Source: Angelakisella massiliensis (lineage in GTDB: Bacteria; Bacillota; Clostridia; Oscillospirales; Ruminococcaceae). Taken from it: 64,000 bases of DNA. Numbering within the stretch: the stretch's first letter is position 1; each line of letters begins with the position of its first letter. The DNA lies in assembly GCF_900104675.1 (NCBI RefSeq), contig NZ_LT629944.1:248001-312000 (forward strand), read 5' to 3'. Position numbers and translations under genes: made by a program. This document shows positions 32,111 to 39,509 of the stretch, piece by piece. Below the pieces are notes generated by a model that did not search any database, was not told where the DNA came from, and saw nothing but the letters and a program-made list of their open reading frames with translations.

Positions 32111-32223
32111 GGGTTCCTCCTTGGGGTTTATTTCAGGGGTCTGTACGCCTTTAGAGGGCCGTTTTGGGGGCCAGAGGATAAATCTATCAGGCCCCCAGCG
32201 ACACCCTCAAAAAAAGCCTTGAT
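32111..32223 (-). promoter_or_regulatory. Conserved VLP-rep intergenic leader, ICE copy
   Basis: Nearly identical in order and sequence blocks to the IME2 leader at 24,319-24,427: AATCAAGGCTTTTTTT, GAGGGTGTC, TGATA-ATTTATCC, CTAAA-GCGTA and CCAAGGAGG. The same neighbours flank both copies. Confidence 0.6.
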
Positions 32224-32622
32224 TTACAAGGGGTTTTCGGCCCCTAAAGCGTGACATTTCGCCCTTTGTTTCCGCTTGCGCTGGGCGGCCTTGATACGCT
32301 TCATGCGTCCGGCACATTCCGGGCAGTATTTGGCCCGGTTGGAGCCTGGGGTGAACAGCGCCCCGCAGACGGCGCACCGCTTGGCGTCCAGGCGGTGGAA
32401 CAGGGCCGTTTCCAGCTCTCTGTCCAGTGGCAGCACCGCCGCCCGGAACCACCGGCACAACAGGGAGTAGGAAATGGACTGGACACAGACACATTCCTCC
32501 CCATCATCCAGCGCGATACAGTTGCCGCCGTCGTAGTTGCAGCACTCATGTACCAGCCGCCGCGCTCTGCGGTACTGGCGGTAGTCCATGACGGGGACGG
32601 GTTCAGGCTTGCTTTTCTTCAT
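32224..32622 (-). CDS. Cysteine-rich VLP domain protein (ICE second copy)
   Basis: A 132-residue protein, start MKKSKPEPVPVMDYRQYRR. Cysteine clusters CCNYDGGNC, CVCVQSISYSLLCRW and zinc knuckle CAVCGALFTPGSNRAKYCPE, nearly identical in pattern to the IME2 VLP protein at 24,428 and more distant from the ICE one at 6,872. Function is unknown. It overlaps the upstream small gene by 20 bp. Confidence 0.76.
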   Translation of the reverse strand: MKKSKPEPVPVMDYRQYRRARRLVHECCNYDGGNCIALDDGEECVCVQSISYSLLCRWFRAAVLPLDRELETALFHRLDAKRCAVCGALFTPGSNRAKYCPECAGRMKRIKAAQRKRKQRAKCHALGAENPL

Positions 32623-32833
32623 GCTGGCACTTCCCGCACCCGCCGCAGTTGCCGCAGCCCTGGCAGGCATGGGCCTCCGGCTCCGGGCCGGTGGGCGCGT
32701 CTGCCGGTTCCGGCTGCAAGAGGGCAAGGGGCAGGCGGATATTCAGGTGGACAGTGACGGGTAAAATAATCTGCTTCATACTGGCCCGGACGGAAACTGC
32801 AACAGTACGCCGGGAAATATCTTCTTCTATCAG
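32603..32833 (-). CDS. Small Cys-rich protein with PcfB-like N-terminus (start uncertain)
   Basis: A 76-codon frame. The first ATG (32779) has no ribosome binding site and yields MKQIILPVTVHLNIRLPLAL with a C-terminal CQGCGNCGGCGKC cluster. An in-frame CTG at 32833 lies eight bases after AAAGGAGG and adds IEEDISRRTVAVSVRAS, which looks like the N-terminus of PcfB-family proteins. PcfB normally sits before virD4, so this may be a deletion fusion. CTG initiation is inferred. Confidence 0.4.
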   Translation of the reverse strand: MIEEDISRRTVAVSVRASMKQIILPVTVHLNIRLPLALLQPEPADAPTGPEPEAHACQGCGNCGGCGKCQHEEKQA

Positions 32834-32852
32834 CTATGCCGCCTCCTTTCTC

Positions 32853-32877
32853 ACCTCGGGACAAGTTGTCCCAAGGT
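32853..32877. repeat. ICE palindrome, copy 7
   Basis: Half-site ACCTCGGGACA, centre AGT, half-site TGTCCCAAGGT. Four bases after the ardA stop codon. Confidence 0.8.
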
Positions 32878-32881
32878 GGGG

Positions 32882-33595
32882 TTATCGTTCCGTATGGCCC
32901 AGCGTGGGCCGTTTCCGTTCCCCCTCCAGCGAGGAACGGTCTATAATTTCCTTGAAAGCTGACATCTGCTCCCGGATGGACAGCTTGGGCATGGAGAAAA
33001 CGCGGTGCTCGTCGGGAATGTCATCCCGGCCCGTGTAGTGCTCTATAAAGCTGCTGCGGTTGTCGGCCACATATCCACCGGGGGCATAGTGGCCGCCGTC
33101 ATTGATCCGCACATCCCGCCCGTATGCCTCATAGTCGATATAATCAATGAGGTGTTCCGGGACTTCCACACCGCCGAACTCCAGCACATACATACGGCCC
33201 AGCTCCTCGTCACTACGGACACCGGAATAGAACTCAAAGCAATCCAGATTTTGCGTGAGGTTGATTAAGTCTTTTACGCTACCTGTGTATTCGCCAGCGT
33301 CTATGACCGCCTCAAACTTTTCTATATCGCTCTGATCCATTTCCGACAGCAGCGCGGCCAGATAGTTGAGCTCGTCAATGCTTTCATATTCGCCCAAGTG
33401 CTCATGCAGCCCCAGTACATCGCCGTCAAAGCTGGTTATGAAAATCTCCTCATACCGTATGCCGTCCACGCCGATGCGCTTTAAGAGGGACTGTACCTCC
33501 TCCGCCGTGGTGGGAAATTTCAGCGTTTCGCCCACAAGCTGCCCCTCGGCATATTTGCCGAGGTTGGTAATGTAGGCTTCCAGCAGGGCCGCCAT
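32882..33595 (-). CDS. ardA: Antirestriction protein ArdA
   Basis: A 237-residue acidic protein with the ArdA pattern: AYITNLGKYAEGQLVGE at the N-terminus, YEEIFITSFDGDVLGLHEHL near 48-67, ELNYLAALLSEM near 75 and LIDYIDYEAYGRDVRINDGG near 150-169. ArdA mimics DNA and blocks type I restriction enzymes when an element enters a new host. It follows the DUF7768-type gene by one base, so it is co-transcribed. Palindrome copy 7 starts four bases after its stop. Confidence 0.9.
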   Translation of the reverse strand: MAALLEAYITNLGKYAEGQLVGETLKFPTTAEEVQSLLKRIGVDGIRYEEIFITSFDGDVLGLHEHLGEYESIDELNYLAALLSEMDQSDIEKFEAVIDAGEYTGSVKDLINLTQNLDCFEFYSGVRSDEELGRMYVLEFGGVEVPEHLIDYIDYEAYGRDVRINDGGHYAPGGYVADNRSSFIEHYTGRDDIPDEHRVFSMPKLSIREQMSAFKEIIDRSSLEGERKRPTLGHTER

Positions 33596-33596
33596 A

Positions 33597-33938
33597 TCAG
33601 CGGCGGCCCTGTCCCTTGACCGTCAAGATGCCCTCCAGCGTGGTTGCCGTGATACCCAGCCGCTGGGCAACAGCAATATCGTTCTTCATAGCCTCGGTGA
33701 CGGTATGGCCGCACACCACCAGCACATGAGAGCGTTTGAGCAGATTACGGGCCATGTCGATCCCGCTTTTATGCTCCTCGGGAATGGCATCATTGAGGAA
33801 CAGGGGATGGAACAGCGTGGGGCAGATGGGCGAAAAGCCCGCCTCATACACGCTGCGGCAATACTGCGCCGCCTGTTTTGCGTTTTCGGCATCGCTGCCG
33901 CACCACGCAGCGGTGATATATGCGAGGGGTCGTTTCAT
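33597..33938 (-). CDS. DUF7768-like (nucleoside deoxyribosyltransferase-fold) protein
   Basis: A 113-residue protein: KRPLAYITAAWCGSDAENAK at the start, FSPICPTLFHPLFLNDAIPEE near 35 and the acidic/GH-containing KRSHVLVVCGHTVTEAMKND near 70-90. The layout resembles small Rossmann-like/nucleoside 2-deoxyribosyltransferase folds grouped as DUF7768 in mobile elements (from memory). Catalysis is unproven. AATGGAGGTTTTAACA precedes the ATG. Confidence 0.65.
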   Translation of the reverse strand: MKRPLAYITAAWCGSDAENAKQAAQYCRSVYEAGFSPICPTLFHPLFLNDAIPEEHKSGIDMARNLLKRSHVLVVCGHTVTEAMKNDIAVAQRLGITATTLEGILTVKGQGRR

Positions 33939-33964
33939 TGTTAAAACCTCCATTCAATGAAAAA

Positions 33965-33989
33965 ACCTCGGGACAAATTGTCTCGAGGT
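33965..33989. repeat. ICE palindrome, copy 8
   Basis: Half-site ACCTCGGGACA, centre AAT, half-site TGTCTCGAGGT. It overlaps the parB stop codon by one base. Confidence 0.75.
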
Positions 33990-35410
33990 TACAGGCTCTT
34001 ATCCGTTTTCTTTTCGGGCTTGCCCAGCTCGGGGGGCTGCTTGGCCTTCCAGTCATCCAGCAGGGCCATGATCTGATCCTTCATCTGACGGGGGGACTTG
34101 TCCTTGCCGAAATACTTTTCCAGTTCCGCGCTATTGATAATCACCTTATCAACCTCCTTCTTTTCTTCCATCAAAATGCCGTCGATCACATCGCCGTTCA
34201 GCTTGCCCTCTTGATCCAGCTTGCGGAGCCGCTGGGCTTGGGATAGGGACGGAGAGGACTGCTGGCCCTCAATGGACACGGCGATATACTTCTGATGTTT
34301 GGGCCGGATAAAGGAAATCTCCACGGCGGGGGTAAATGCCAGCTTTTTTTCGTCCAGCATTTTCTGCAAATCCGGCACCAGCTCGGTCAAGCGGATATAC
34401 CGCTGTACCTGTTTGTAGTTCATGCCGTTGCGATCACCCACGATCTGCGTGGAGCGTTTACCCGCCTCCTGTGCGTCCTCACCGGGACGAGCGCCTTGGT
34501 GCTTGATGGCCTCCACCTGCATTTTCAAAGACTGTGCCTTTTCCGTGGGCAAAATCTTTTCGCGGTGGCGCAGGTTGTCATCCGTCATAGCGAGGATGGC
34601 CTCGTCATCGGTCATGTTACGGACAATACAGGGCATATTCACAAACCCGGCCAGCTCGCTTGCCCTCTGGCGGCGGTGGCCCGCGATGATCTCATACCCG
34701 CCATCCTCGGTGGGGCGCACCAGCGCGGGCTGGTTTACACCACTTGCCCGGACGGACTCCACAAGGCCCTGCATCTCGGCATCGTCACGGACACCAAAGG
34801 GATGGTTTTTGAACGGGCGCAGCTCGGACAGATTGAGGTAGACAATTTCCTCTTTTTCTGCGCGGGTAGCGTCACGGGGCGCGGCGGGCTGCTCCGGCGC
34901 GGCAGGGGCGGGAGCCTCCTGCGGATTGGGTGCAGCATTTTCCGGGGCAGCCTTACTTTGGGACATTTTGTCTCGCGTGGGCGGCTTGGCCTTGTCGGGG
35001 GCCGCCTTGTCAGCCTTTGCCGGGCGGCCCTTGCTGGCCTTGGCCGCTGCTTTGTCCTTCGACTCCGTGGTTTTCTGCTTGGGAGCCTTTTCCTTCGGGG
35101 CCTTGTCCTTTCCGGCCTCCTCACGGGCGGCGGCGAAATCCACCACCTTGCCAGAGGGAGCAGGGGCAGGATCACTCTTGTCCGGGGTGGCAGTCTGCTT
35201 GGCCTCCTTGTCGGGCTTGAGCGGCTCGGGAGCCGCAGGGCTGGGAGCCTCCGGGACGGTGGGCTCCGCCTTTTCTGCGGGAGCTGCCTTTTCAGCCGGG
35301 GCGGGATCTGCCACAACGGGCTCGGCCTTGCCGGGAGCAGGCTGCTCCTGCGCGGGGGCCGTGTCAGTCGTTTCTGCCTCGGGGCCGATATTCTTTTTAT
35401 CGTCTGCCAA
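33989..35410 (-). CDS. parB: ParB/Srx-like DNA-binding protein, no ParA seen
   Basis: A 473-residue protein. The first 180 residues are a low-complexity Ala/Pro/Lys/Glu-rich tail. The ParB N-domain follows: LRPFKNHPFGVRDDAEMQ and the nucleotide-binding EIIAGHRRQRASELAG near 240, then IVRNMTDDEAILAMTDDNLR and a helix-turn-helix region near 310-345. Start TTG at 35410 is chosen for spacing to AAAGGAGG. No parA is found in the window. It carries one palindrome copy, making the palindrome a candidate binding site. Confidence 0.87.
   Translation of the reverse strand: MADDKKNIGPEAETTDTAPAQEQPAPGKAEPVVADPAPAEKAAPAEKAEPTVPEAPSPAAPEPLKPDKEAKQTATPDKSDPAPAPSGKVVDFAAAREEAGKDKAPKEKAPKQKTTESKDKAAAKASKGRPAKADKAAPDKAKPPTRDKMSQSKAAPENAAPNPQEAPAPAAPEQPAAPRDATRAEKEEIVYLNLSELRPFKNHPFGVRDDAEMQGLVESVRASGVNQPALVRPTEDGGYEIIAGHRRQRASELAGFVNMPCIVRNMTDDEAILAMTDDNLRHREKILPTEKAQSLKMQVEAIKHQGARPGEDAQEAGKRSTQIVGDRNGMNYKQVQRYIRLTELVPDLQKMLDEKKLAFTPAVEISFIRPKHQKYIAVSIEGQQSSPSLSQAQRLRKLDQEGKLNGDVIDGILMEEKKEVDKVIINSAELEKYFGKDKSPRQMKDQIMALLDDWKAKQPPELGKPEKKTDKSL
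34955..34979. repeat. ICE palindrome, copy 9 (inside parB)
   Basis: Half-site ACTTTGGGACA, centre TTT, right half TGTCTC then diverged. It lies in the low-complexity N-terminal coding region of parB (reads RDKMSQSK on the minus strand). Confidence 0.65.
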
Positions 35411-35435
35411 TGTCAAACCTCCTTTGTCTTGAAAT

Positions 35436-35531
35436 GAAAAAAGCCAGCCCGATGGCTGGCAGCAGATAAGGGACTCCTCCTTTCAAGTTGTGGTGTATGA
35501 AAACGCCGCCCATAGTCTCACTCGGGCGGCG
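35436..35531 (-). terminator. Two tandem rho-independent terminators
   Basis: Minus strand: CGCCGCCC/GGGCGGCG stem (35504-35531) with TTTTC, and GCCAGCC/GGCTGGC stem (35443-35460) with six T. They isolate parB from the small upstream gene. Confidence 0.8.
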
Positions 35532-35570
35532 TAATGCTCAATATGAAATTGTTTTAGAATAAATACCTTG

Positions 35571-35582
35571 CTTGACAACTCG
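35571..35582. repeat. 12-bp sequence inverted relative to 29,726-29,737
   Basis: CTTGACAACTCG here; its exact reverse complement CGAGTTGTCAAG lies at the break point of virD4. Nearby, ATGAAATTGTTTTAGAA (35,544) resembles ATGGAATTGTTTTAGAA at 9,345 near the IME1 left end. Confidence 0.6.
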
Positions 35583-35596
35583 GATTTAATTTTAGA

Positions 35597-35773
35597 TTAG
35601 ATTTTTTCGCGGTGGCCTTCGTTCCACATTTTTTCATCGACATCGGCCATCATCAGCTTTAACAGGATGTCCGACATACTTTCACCGTTTTTATCATAAC
35701 GGGGCTCCACGATAAAAACGCGATTGCCGATCTCATATCTTTGCGGCTCACCAGCTATATATTCTTTCTCCAT
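35597..35773 (-). CDS. Small hypothetical protein at the ICE right end
   Basis: A 58-residue protein, start MEKEYIAGEPQRYEIGNRVF, ending EGHREKI. The ATG at 35773 has AAAGGGGG upstream, and a -10 TATAAT lies near 35,809-35,814 on the minus strand. Proteins of this kind recur at ends of Clostridia elements next to recombinases (recalled). It may be a directionality or regulatory factor, but there is no motif to prove it. Confidence 0.55.
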   Translation of the reverse strand: MEKEYIAGEPQRYEIGNRVFIVEPRYDKNGESMSDILLKLMMADVDEKMWNEGHREKI

Positions 35774-35860
35774 ACTCAACACCCCCTTTCGCTATGGAAC
35801 AAGGAAATTATACCATGCGAAAAGGGAATTGCGGTATCGAGCTTGTTTTCAAATTTAGTA

Positions 35861-35889
35861 TTGATATGCGGTCTGGCCCCAGCTATAAT
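35861..35889 (+). promoter_or_regulatory. Outward-facing promoter at the ICE right end
   Basis: Plus strand: -35 TTGATA (35861-35866), 17-bp spacer, -10 TATAAT (35884-35889). It would transcribe the tRNA-Ala fragment and stop at the terminator at 36,052-36,085. No other gene lies in 35,774-35,993. Confidence 0.55.
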
Positions 35890-35993
35890 GAATTTCAAGA
35901 AAAACGCCGATGGTTTTGCGGCTTTTGGTGGGGTGTCCCGCGTATTGAACGCTCTATTGGCCCGATTTAGAGGGGTATGTAACCGATCTAACC

Positions 35994-36052
35994 GGGAGAG
36001 CGCTTGAATGGCATTCAAGAGGTAAGGGGTTCGATCCCCCTCATCTCCACCA
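35994..36052 (+). pseudogene. tRNA-Ala(GGC) 3' fragment (element attachment site)
   Basis: From GGGAGAGC to CCA the sequence matches a tRNA-Ala: anticodon arm CTTGA-ATGGCAT-TCAAG with anticodon GGC, T-arm GGGGTTCGATCCCC, acceptor 3' strand CATCTCC, discriminator A, CCA. The expected 5' half (GGAGATGTAGCTCAG...) is missing; the bases upstream cannot pair with the acceptor fully. This is the attR-type remnant of integration into the tRNA gene. Confidence 0.75.
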
Positions 36053-36085
36053 AAAAATCCGGTCATTGATTTGACCGGATTTTTT
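36052..36085 (+). terminator. Rho-independent terminator of the tRNA operon
   Basis: A fourteen-base-pair stem (AAAAAATCCGGTCA with TGACCGGATTTTTT), loop of six, T-run included. It is the original chromosomal terminator after tRNA-Ala. Confidence 0.85.
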
Positions 36086-36162
36086 CATATCCAAATTTAT
36101 TTTTTATTGCCTATGCAGTTTGTGGGCGGGCAGTTCTTCCCATCCCCTATTTCAGCCCCCCA

Positions 36163-36380
36163 CTACCCACAGCAAAAACAACAGTCAAAAAGATGCTGTG
36201 CCCTTTGCCCCAGCTTCACTTTTGCGTACTCCCGCAGTTTCACCTGCAAAGGATCTGCATTTGCTGTGTACTCCGGGATGATTTTTCGTTCATCGGCCTC
36301 AAAGAACTTTCCTCTGCCGGCAACCTATGGGAGAAGGGCCGCACTTATAAAAATATCTGCTGTTCTTTTCAACAGTGACC
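36163..36380 (-). pseudogene. Possible degraded gene remnant
   Basis: The minus strand reads VAGRGKFFEADERKIIPEYT then DPLQVKLREYAKVKLGQR before a stop, preceded across an in-frame stop by YERSLLKRTADIFISAALLP. It looks like a protein C-terminus with a nonsense change and no start. I do not recognise the family, and the call is weak. Confidence 0.3.
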
Positions 36381-36520
36381 GTTCATAGGAATAACCCTCC
36401 CCTTTTGTAGGAACCTTTTCCTGCTACAGCTGTGTTCAAAAATATGTGTATCTTGATTCTTTCCAGACTTTTTCCCACATTAACTTTGAATTTGTCACCA
36501 GCTTCTTTTCTCCATCATTA

Positions 36521-36560
36521 AAAAGATCCGGCCATGTACAGGACCGGATCTTTCTTTTTA
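36521..36560. terminator. Bidirectional terminator
   Basis: A perfect 10-bp stem (AAAGATCCGG 36522-36531, CCGGATCTTT 36544-36553) with T- and A-rich flanks. It lies downstream of the DUF4261 gene (minus strand). Confidence 0.8.
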
Positions 36561-36634
36561 CTTTGTTTTTTATGATCTTTCCTCCGTCACCCGAAAAAGC
36601 TATCAAAGATCTTTTCAGGCAAGGAACACCGGAT

Positions 36635-37510
36635 TTATCTGCCGCCGGAAGCATACTCCCCCATGTTCACATCCAGCACTCCCCGGGGAGGCTGAACAAG
36701 AGCATCTTCATACTGACAGAGCCACTGCACCTGTTGGCTCATGCGTCCCCCCGTAATGCCGTCCACCGTTTCGCCGGACTGGATAGGGTTGTCATTTTCC
36801 AGAATATAAGAGGCCAGATTATAAGCATGGCCAACCACCCAGTTGGGGTCCATATCATGGAAATGGTATTGGAGGTCCGGCAGAAACAGCGTGCTCATTC
36901 CCACGGTGTCCACAATCATATCCTCCGTGTCCTGGATATTGAAAAAGCGGGCGTTGACGCCGAAGCGAATAAAACGATCCGACCCCTGGAGACCGTGAGA
37001 GCGCACCTGTTCCCCGGAGAACAGCTTGCCGCAGTTCTGAAAATAGAACCCCTCACAGGTGGGATACAGCTCCGCCAGAGCCTCCAGAAAGTCCATATCC
37101 AGCTGTGCCCGCTCCAGCGCCGGGAGAGAGGCCGCCAGCATATCCACCGCCACCACCTGGTATTGGCACTGCTCCAAAATCCGGTCCCGCTCTTCCATGC
37201 AGTCCCACATCTGGCTTGTGAGAAATGGATCGAAACCCTTCCCCTGAAAGCTCTCGCAGGCAGTTACTATCAGCTGTACCGGGACCTTCCCTTCCTTAAA
37301 CTCTCCCAAATGCTCCATAGTGGAAAAGCCGGCTGATTTTTTGTCGTGACTATAACATTCCACCCGGCCCACATGGCGCTCCATTACAGCGATCATCCGC
37401 TCTTTGTCCGGCATGGTCACCGGCTCACGGAACAACAGCTGAATGAGAAAGGGACCTCCCGGCCTGGGACTTTTTCCTTTCAAATCCTGTTGGAATACTT
37501 CTGCGCTCAT
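36635..37510 (-). CDS. DUF4261 domain protein
   Basis: A 291-residue soluble protein. PGGPFLIQLLFREPVTMPDK near the N-terminus, a central region with AVDMLAASLPALERAQLDMD and DFLEALAELYPTCEGFYFQN, and near the C-terminus DMDPNWVVGHAYNLASYILE plus a PPRGVLDVNMGEYA tail. The arrangement fits DUF4261, whose function is unknown. The second ATG (37510) is chosen because AGAAAGGAG is nine bases upstream. First chromosomal gene after the ICE. Confidence 0.72.
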   Translation of the reverse strand: MSAEVFQQDLKGKSPRPGGPFLIQLLFREPVTMPDKERMIAVMERHVGRVECYSHDKKSAGFSTMEHLGEFKEGKVPVQLIVTACESFQGKGFDPFLTSQMWDCMEERDRILEQCQYQVVAVDMLAASLPALERAQLDMDFLEALAELYPTCEGFYFQNCGKLFSGEQVRSHGLQGSDRFIRFGVNARFFNIQDTEDMIVDTVGMSTLFLPDLQYHFHDMDPNWVVGHAYNLASYILENDNPIQSGETVDGITGGRMSQQVQWLCQYEDALVQPPRGVLDVNMGEYASGGR

Positions 37511-37633
37511 CTCTTGCTTCTCCTTTCTGTTCACTGGTTCCAGACCCCATTGCCGCTCTCACAGGTCCTTTCAATAAGGCAAAATGCTGCATCTCCAAAA
37601 CCAGCCTTATGTCTGTATGTTTCCTTTTTATAC

Positions 37634-38842
37634 TCAGTCCTCATCCCCGGCTTTGAAGTTATAGATGGGCCGAATGATTTTGAGCACCTCCGCTGTAGGT
37701 CCGATATAATCCAAAATGTCCTGCATCCCTTTATATGCCATAGGACACTCATCCAGGGTGGATTTGCTGACAGAGGTGGTGTAGATCTCCGCCATCTCCT
37801 TTTTGAACTGGGAAACAGTAAAGGATTCCTTGGCTTGGGCGCGGCTCATCAGGCGGCCCGCGCCGTGGGGAGCGGAAAAGTTCCAGTCCTCGTTGCCCTT
37901 TCCCAGACAGAGAAGGCTTCCATCCCGCATATTGATGGGAATAAGAAGCTTTTCCCCCGCCTGGGCCGAGACAGAGCCTTTCCGCAAAATCATGCTGTCC
38001 GTGTCAATATAATTGTGGATGGTGGTGAACTGTTCCTCCACATGGAGCTTCATCCCCTTGACGATCTCGTCCATCATCGCCTGACGGTTGAGCATGGCAA
38101 AGTGCTGGACAATCTTCATATCATGAATATACCGCTCAAATAATTCTCCCGAAACATAGGCCAGCTGACGGGGAATACTGGTTTGTTTGAGATTTTTCAG
38201 GCGTTTGAGCTCCTTTTGAATCTCCTTCTGGCGTCCCTCCCCCTTCATTTGGGCAATGACTGCCTCCAACGAGGCGTCGTCGGTGCCATTGAGGACCTTG
38301 TATCCCTCTTCCTGGTAATACTTGGCCACCTCCAGCCCCAGATGCCGGCTGCCTGAGTGGACCACAATGTAAAGGTTCCCCTCATCATCCCGGTCCACCT
38401 CGATAAAATGGTTGCCGCCGCCCAGGGTACCGATGCTTTTTTCCGCCCGGAGCAGATCCACCTGTTTGGCGCAGCAGAGGGCGTCCAAATCAATCTGCCG
38501 AAGATAGGGATGGGCCTTGGCACGGGTACCAAAGCCGGAAGGGATTTTCTCATAGATCAGCTTATCCAGTTTTTGCAGCTCCAGATGGGTCTCCCGGATG
38601 CGTATCGTCTCCATCCCGCAGCCGATGTCCACCCCCACCAAATTGGGTACCACCTTGTCGGTGATGGTCATGGTGGTGCCAATGGTGCAGCCCGCTCCGG
38701 CGTGAATATCCGGCATCAGACGGATGCGGCTGCCCGCCGTAAACTCCTGGTTGCACAGCTCCTGCACCTGAGCAATGGAGGCGCTGTCCACCACATCGGT
38801 GAAAATTTTGGCCTCATTATATTTTCCTTTTACTTCGATCAT
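37634..38842 (-). CDS. rtcB: RtcB-family RNA ligase
   Basis: A 402-residue protein that joins RNA 2',3'-cyclic phosphate or 3'-phosphate ends to 5'-OH ends using GTP and Mn. Metal-binding motifs GVDIGCGMET near 72 and GTLGGGNHFIEVD near 140, HSGSRHLG near 160 and the guanylated-histidine loop SAPHGAGRLMSR near 330 are all present. Start MIEVKGKYNEAKIFTD at 38842 has GGAGA upstream. At about 400 residues it belongs to the shorter RtcB type that may act in RNA repair, not tRNA splicing. No archease or RtcR seen nearby. Confidence 0.9.
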   Translation of the reverse strand: MIEVKGKYNEAKIFTDVVDSASIAQVQELCNQEFTAGSRIRLMPDIHAGAGCTIGTTMTITDKVVPNLVGVDIGCGMETIRIRETHLELQKLDKLIYEKIPSGFGTRAKAHPYLRQIDLDALCCAKQVDLLRAEKSIGTLGGGNHFIEVDRDDEGNLYIVVHSGSRHLGLEVAKYYQEEGYKVLNGTDDASLEAVIAQMKGEGRQKEIQKELKRLKNLKQTSIPRQLAYVSGELFERYIHDMKIVQHFAMLNRQAMMDEIVKGMKLHVEEQFTTIHNYIDTDSMILRKGSVSAQAGEKLLIPINMRDGSLLCLGKGNEDWNFSAPHGAGRLMSRAQAKESFTVSQFKKEMAEIYTTSVSKSTLDECPMAYKGMQDILDYIGPTAEVLKIIRPIYNFKAGDED

Positions 38843-39509
38843 AACAGGTCTCCATATCATTCTTCGCACTCTGCCGCAGCAGAGGTTGTACGCCAGAGAT
38901 TTTCCCCTGCTCTTCACTCCTTTTTCTGCCGCGGCCTGATTCTGTTCTGTCCTGAAATCCGGCTTGCAGCCTTTGAAACCCAGGACTGTGTCCTTGCCGT
39001 TCTTGGGGAAAGAATCAGCTTCTCCACCATTTTCCAGGCTCTTTGCCGATTGTCCCCATTATACTATGAAACCGCCGTGGAAGCCATACCATGTACTTTT
39101 AAATTCCGAAAGGGGGATAAACCCTTCATCAAAAAAGCAGTATAAACCAACCGGCGGCTTTGTCCGGCTTTACCCGGGCCTGTCCAGGTTATCGGACGAT
39201 CTTTGCCTGCCGGGACAGAGGCAGAAACCATCCCTCCCGGCCGCCGCCCTTAAAACCAAAAGGGAATAACCAAAACCGCGGCAGGCACTATCTCCGATGA
39301 ACTGGACGGTACCTTTCCGGGCAATGGGTTTCCAAAGGGATGAGCCTCTTTGGCCGTCTCCCCTGTCCGCCCTCATCCTTATCCCCATCAAATTTTCAGG
39401 ACGCACTTAAATTCAACTTCTCAGACAGCGCAAAGCGCCCTCAGCCGTGGAACACCTTTCAAGAGAGGTTCCGCCGGCTGCGAGCGCCTTTGATTTTTCC
39501 TTTTGTCTG
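38843..39509. other. 667-bp intergenic region
   Basis: No gene is supported. A -10 TATAAT on the minus strand near 39,058-39,063 with a poor -35 could start rtcB transcription, giving a 5' leader of about 215 nt. Nothing else clear; long reading frames here are low-complexity. Confidence 0.35.

Larger units (their letters stand above)
1..36052. mobile_element. Decayed Tn1549-like ICE (right part), with nested insertions
   Basis: The gene content (parB, ardA, replication initiator, DnaC-like loader, TnpW-like, virD4, maff2, trbL, DUF4315, DUF4366, VLP, mobC, relaxase, all on the minus strand) is that of Tn1549/CTn2-type conjugative elements of Clostridia. The right end is the tRNA-Ala fragment at 35,994-36,052. 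The left end lies outside the window. VirB4, PrgI, the NlpC/P60-type hydrolase and topoisomerase are not found, and virD4 and maff2 are broken, so the element is probably not self-transmissible. No integrase for the tRNA site is visible; it may lie left of the window. Confidence 0.75.

Noticed and set aside
34295-35437. 380-codon plus-strand frame
   Set aside because: Antisense to parB and low-complexity; arises from the Ala/Pro/Lys-rich coding region.
35965-36052. Complete tRNA gene
   Set aside because: The bases upstream of 35,994 do not give an acceptor stem pairing with CATCTCC or a D-arm, so only a 3' fragment is supported.
35776-36066. Minus-strand frame reading GDEGDRTPYLLNAIQ
   Set aside because: It is the antisense of the tRNA-Ala fragment, a common false gene.
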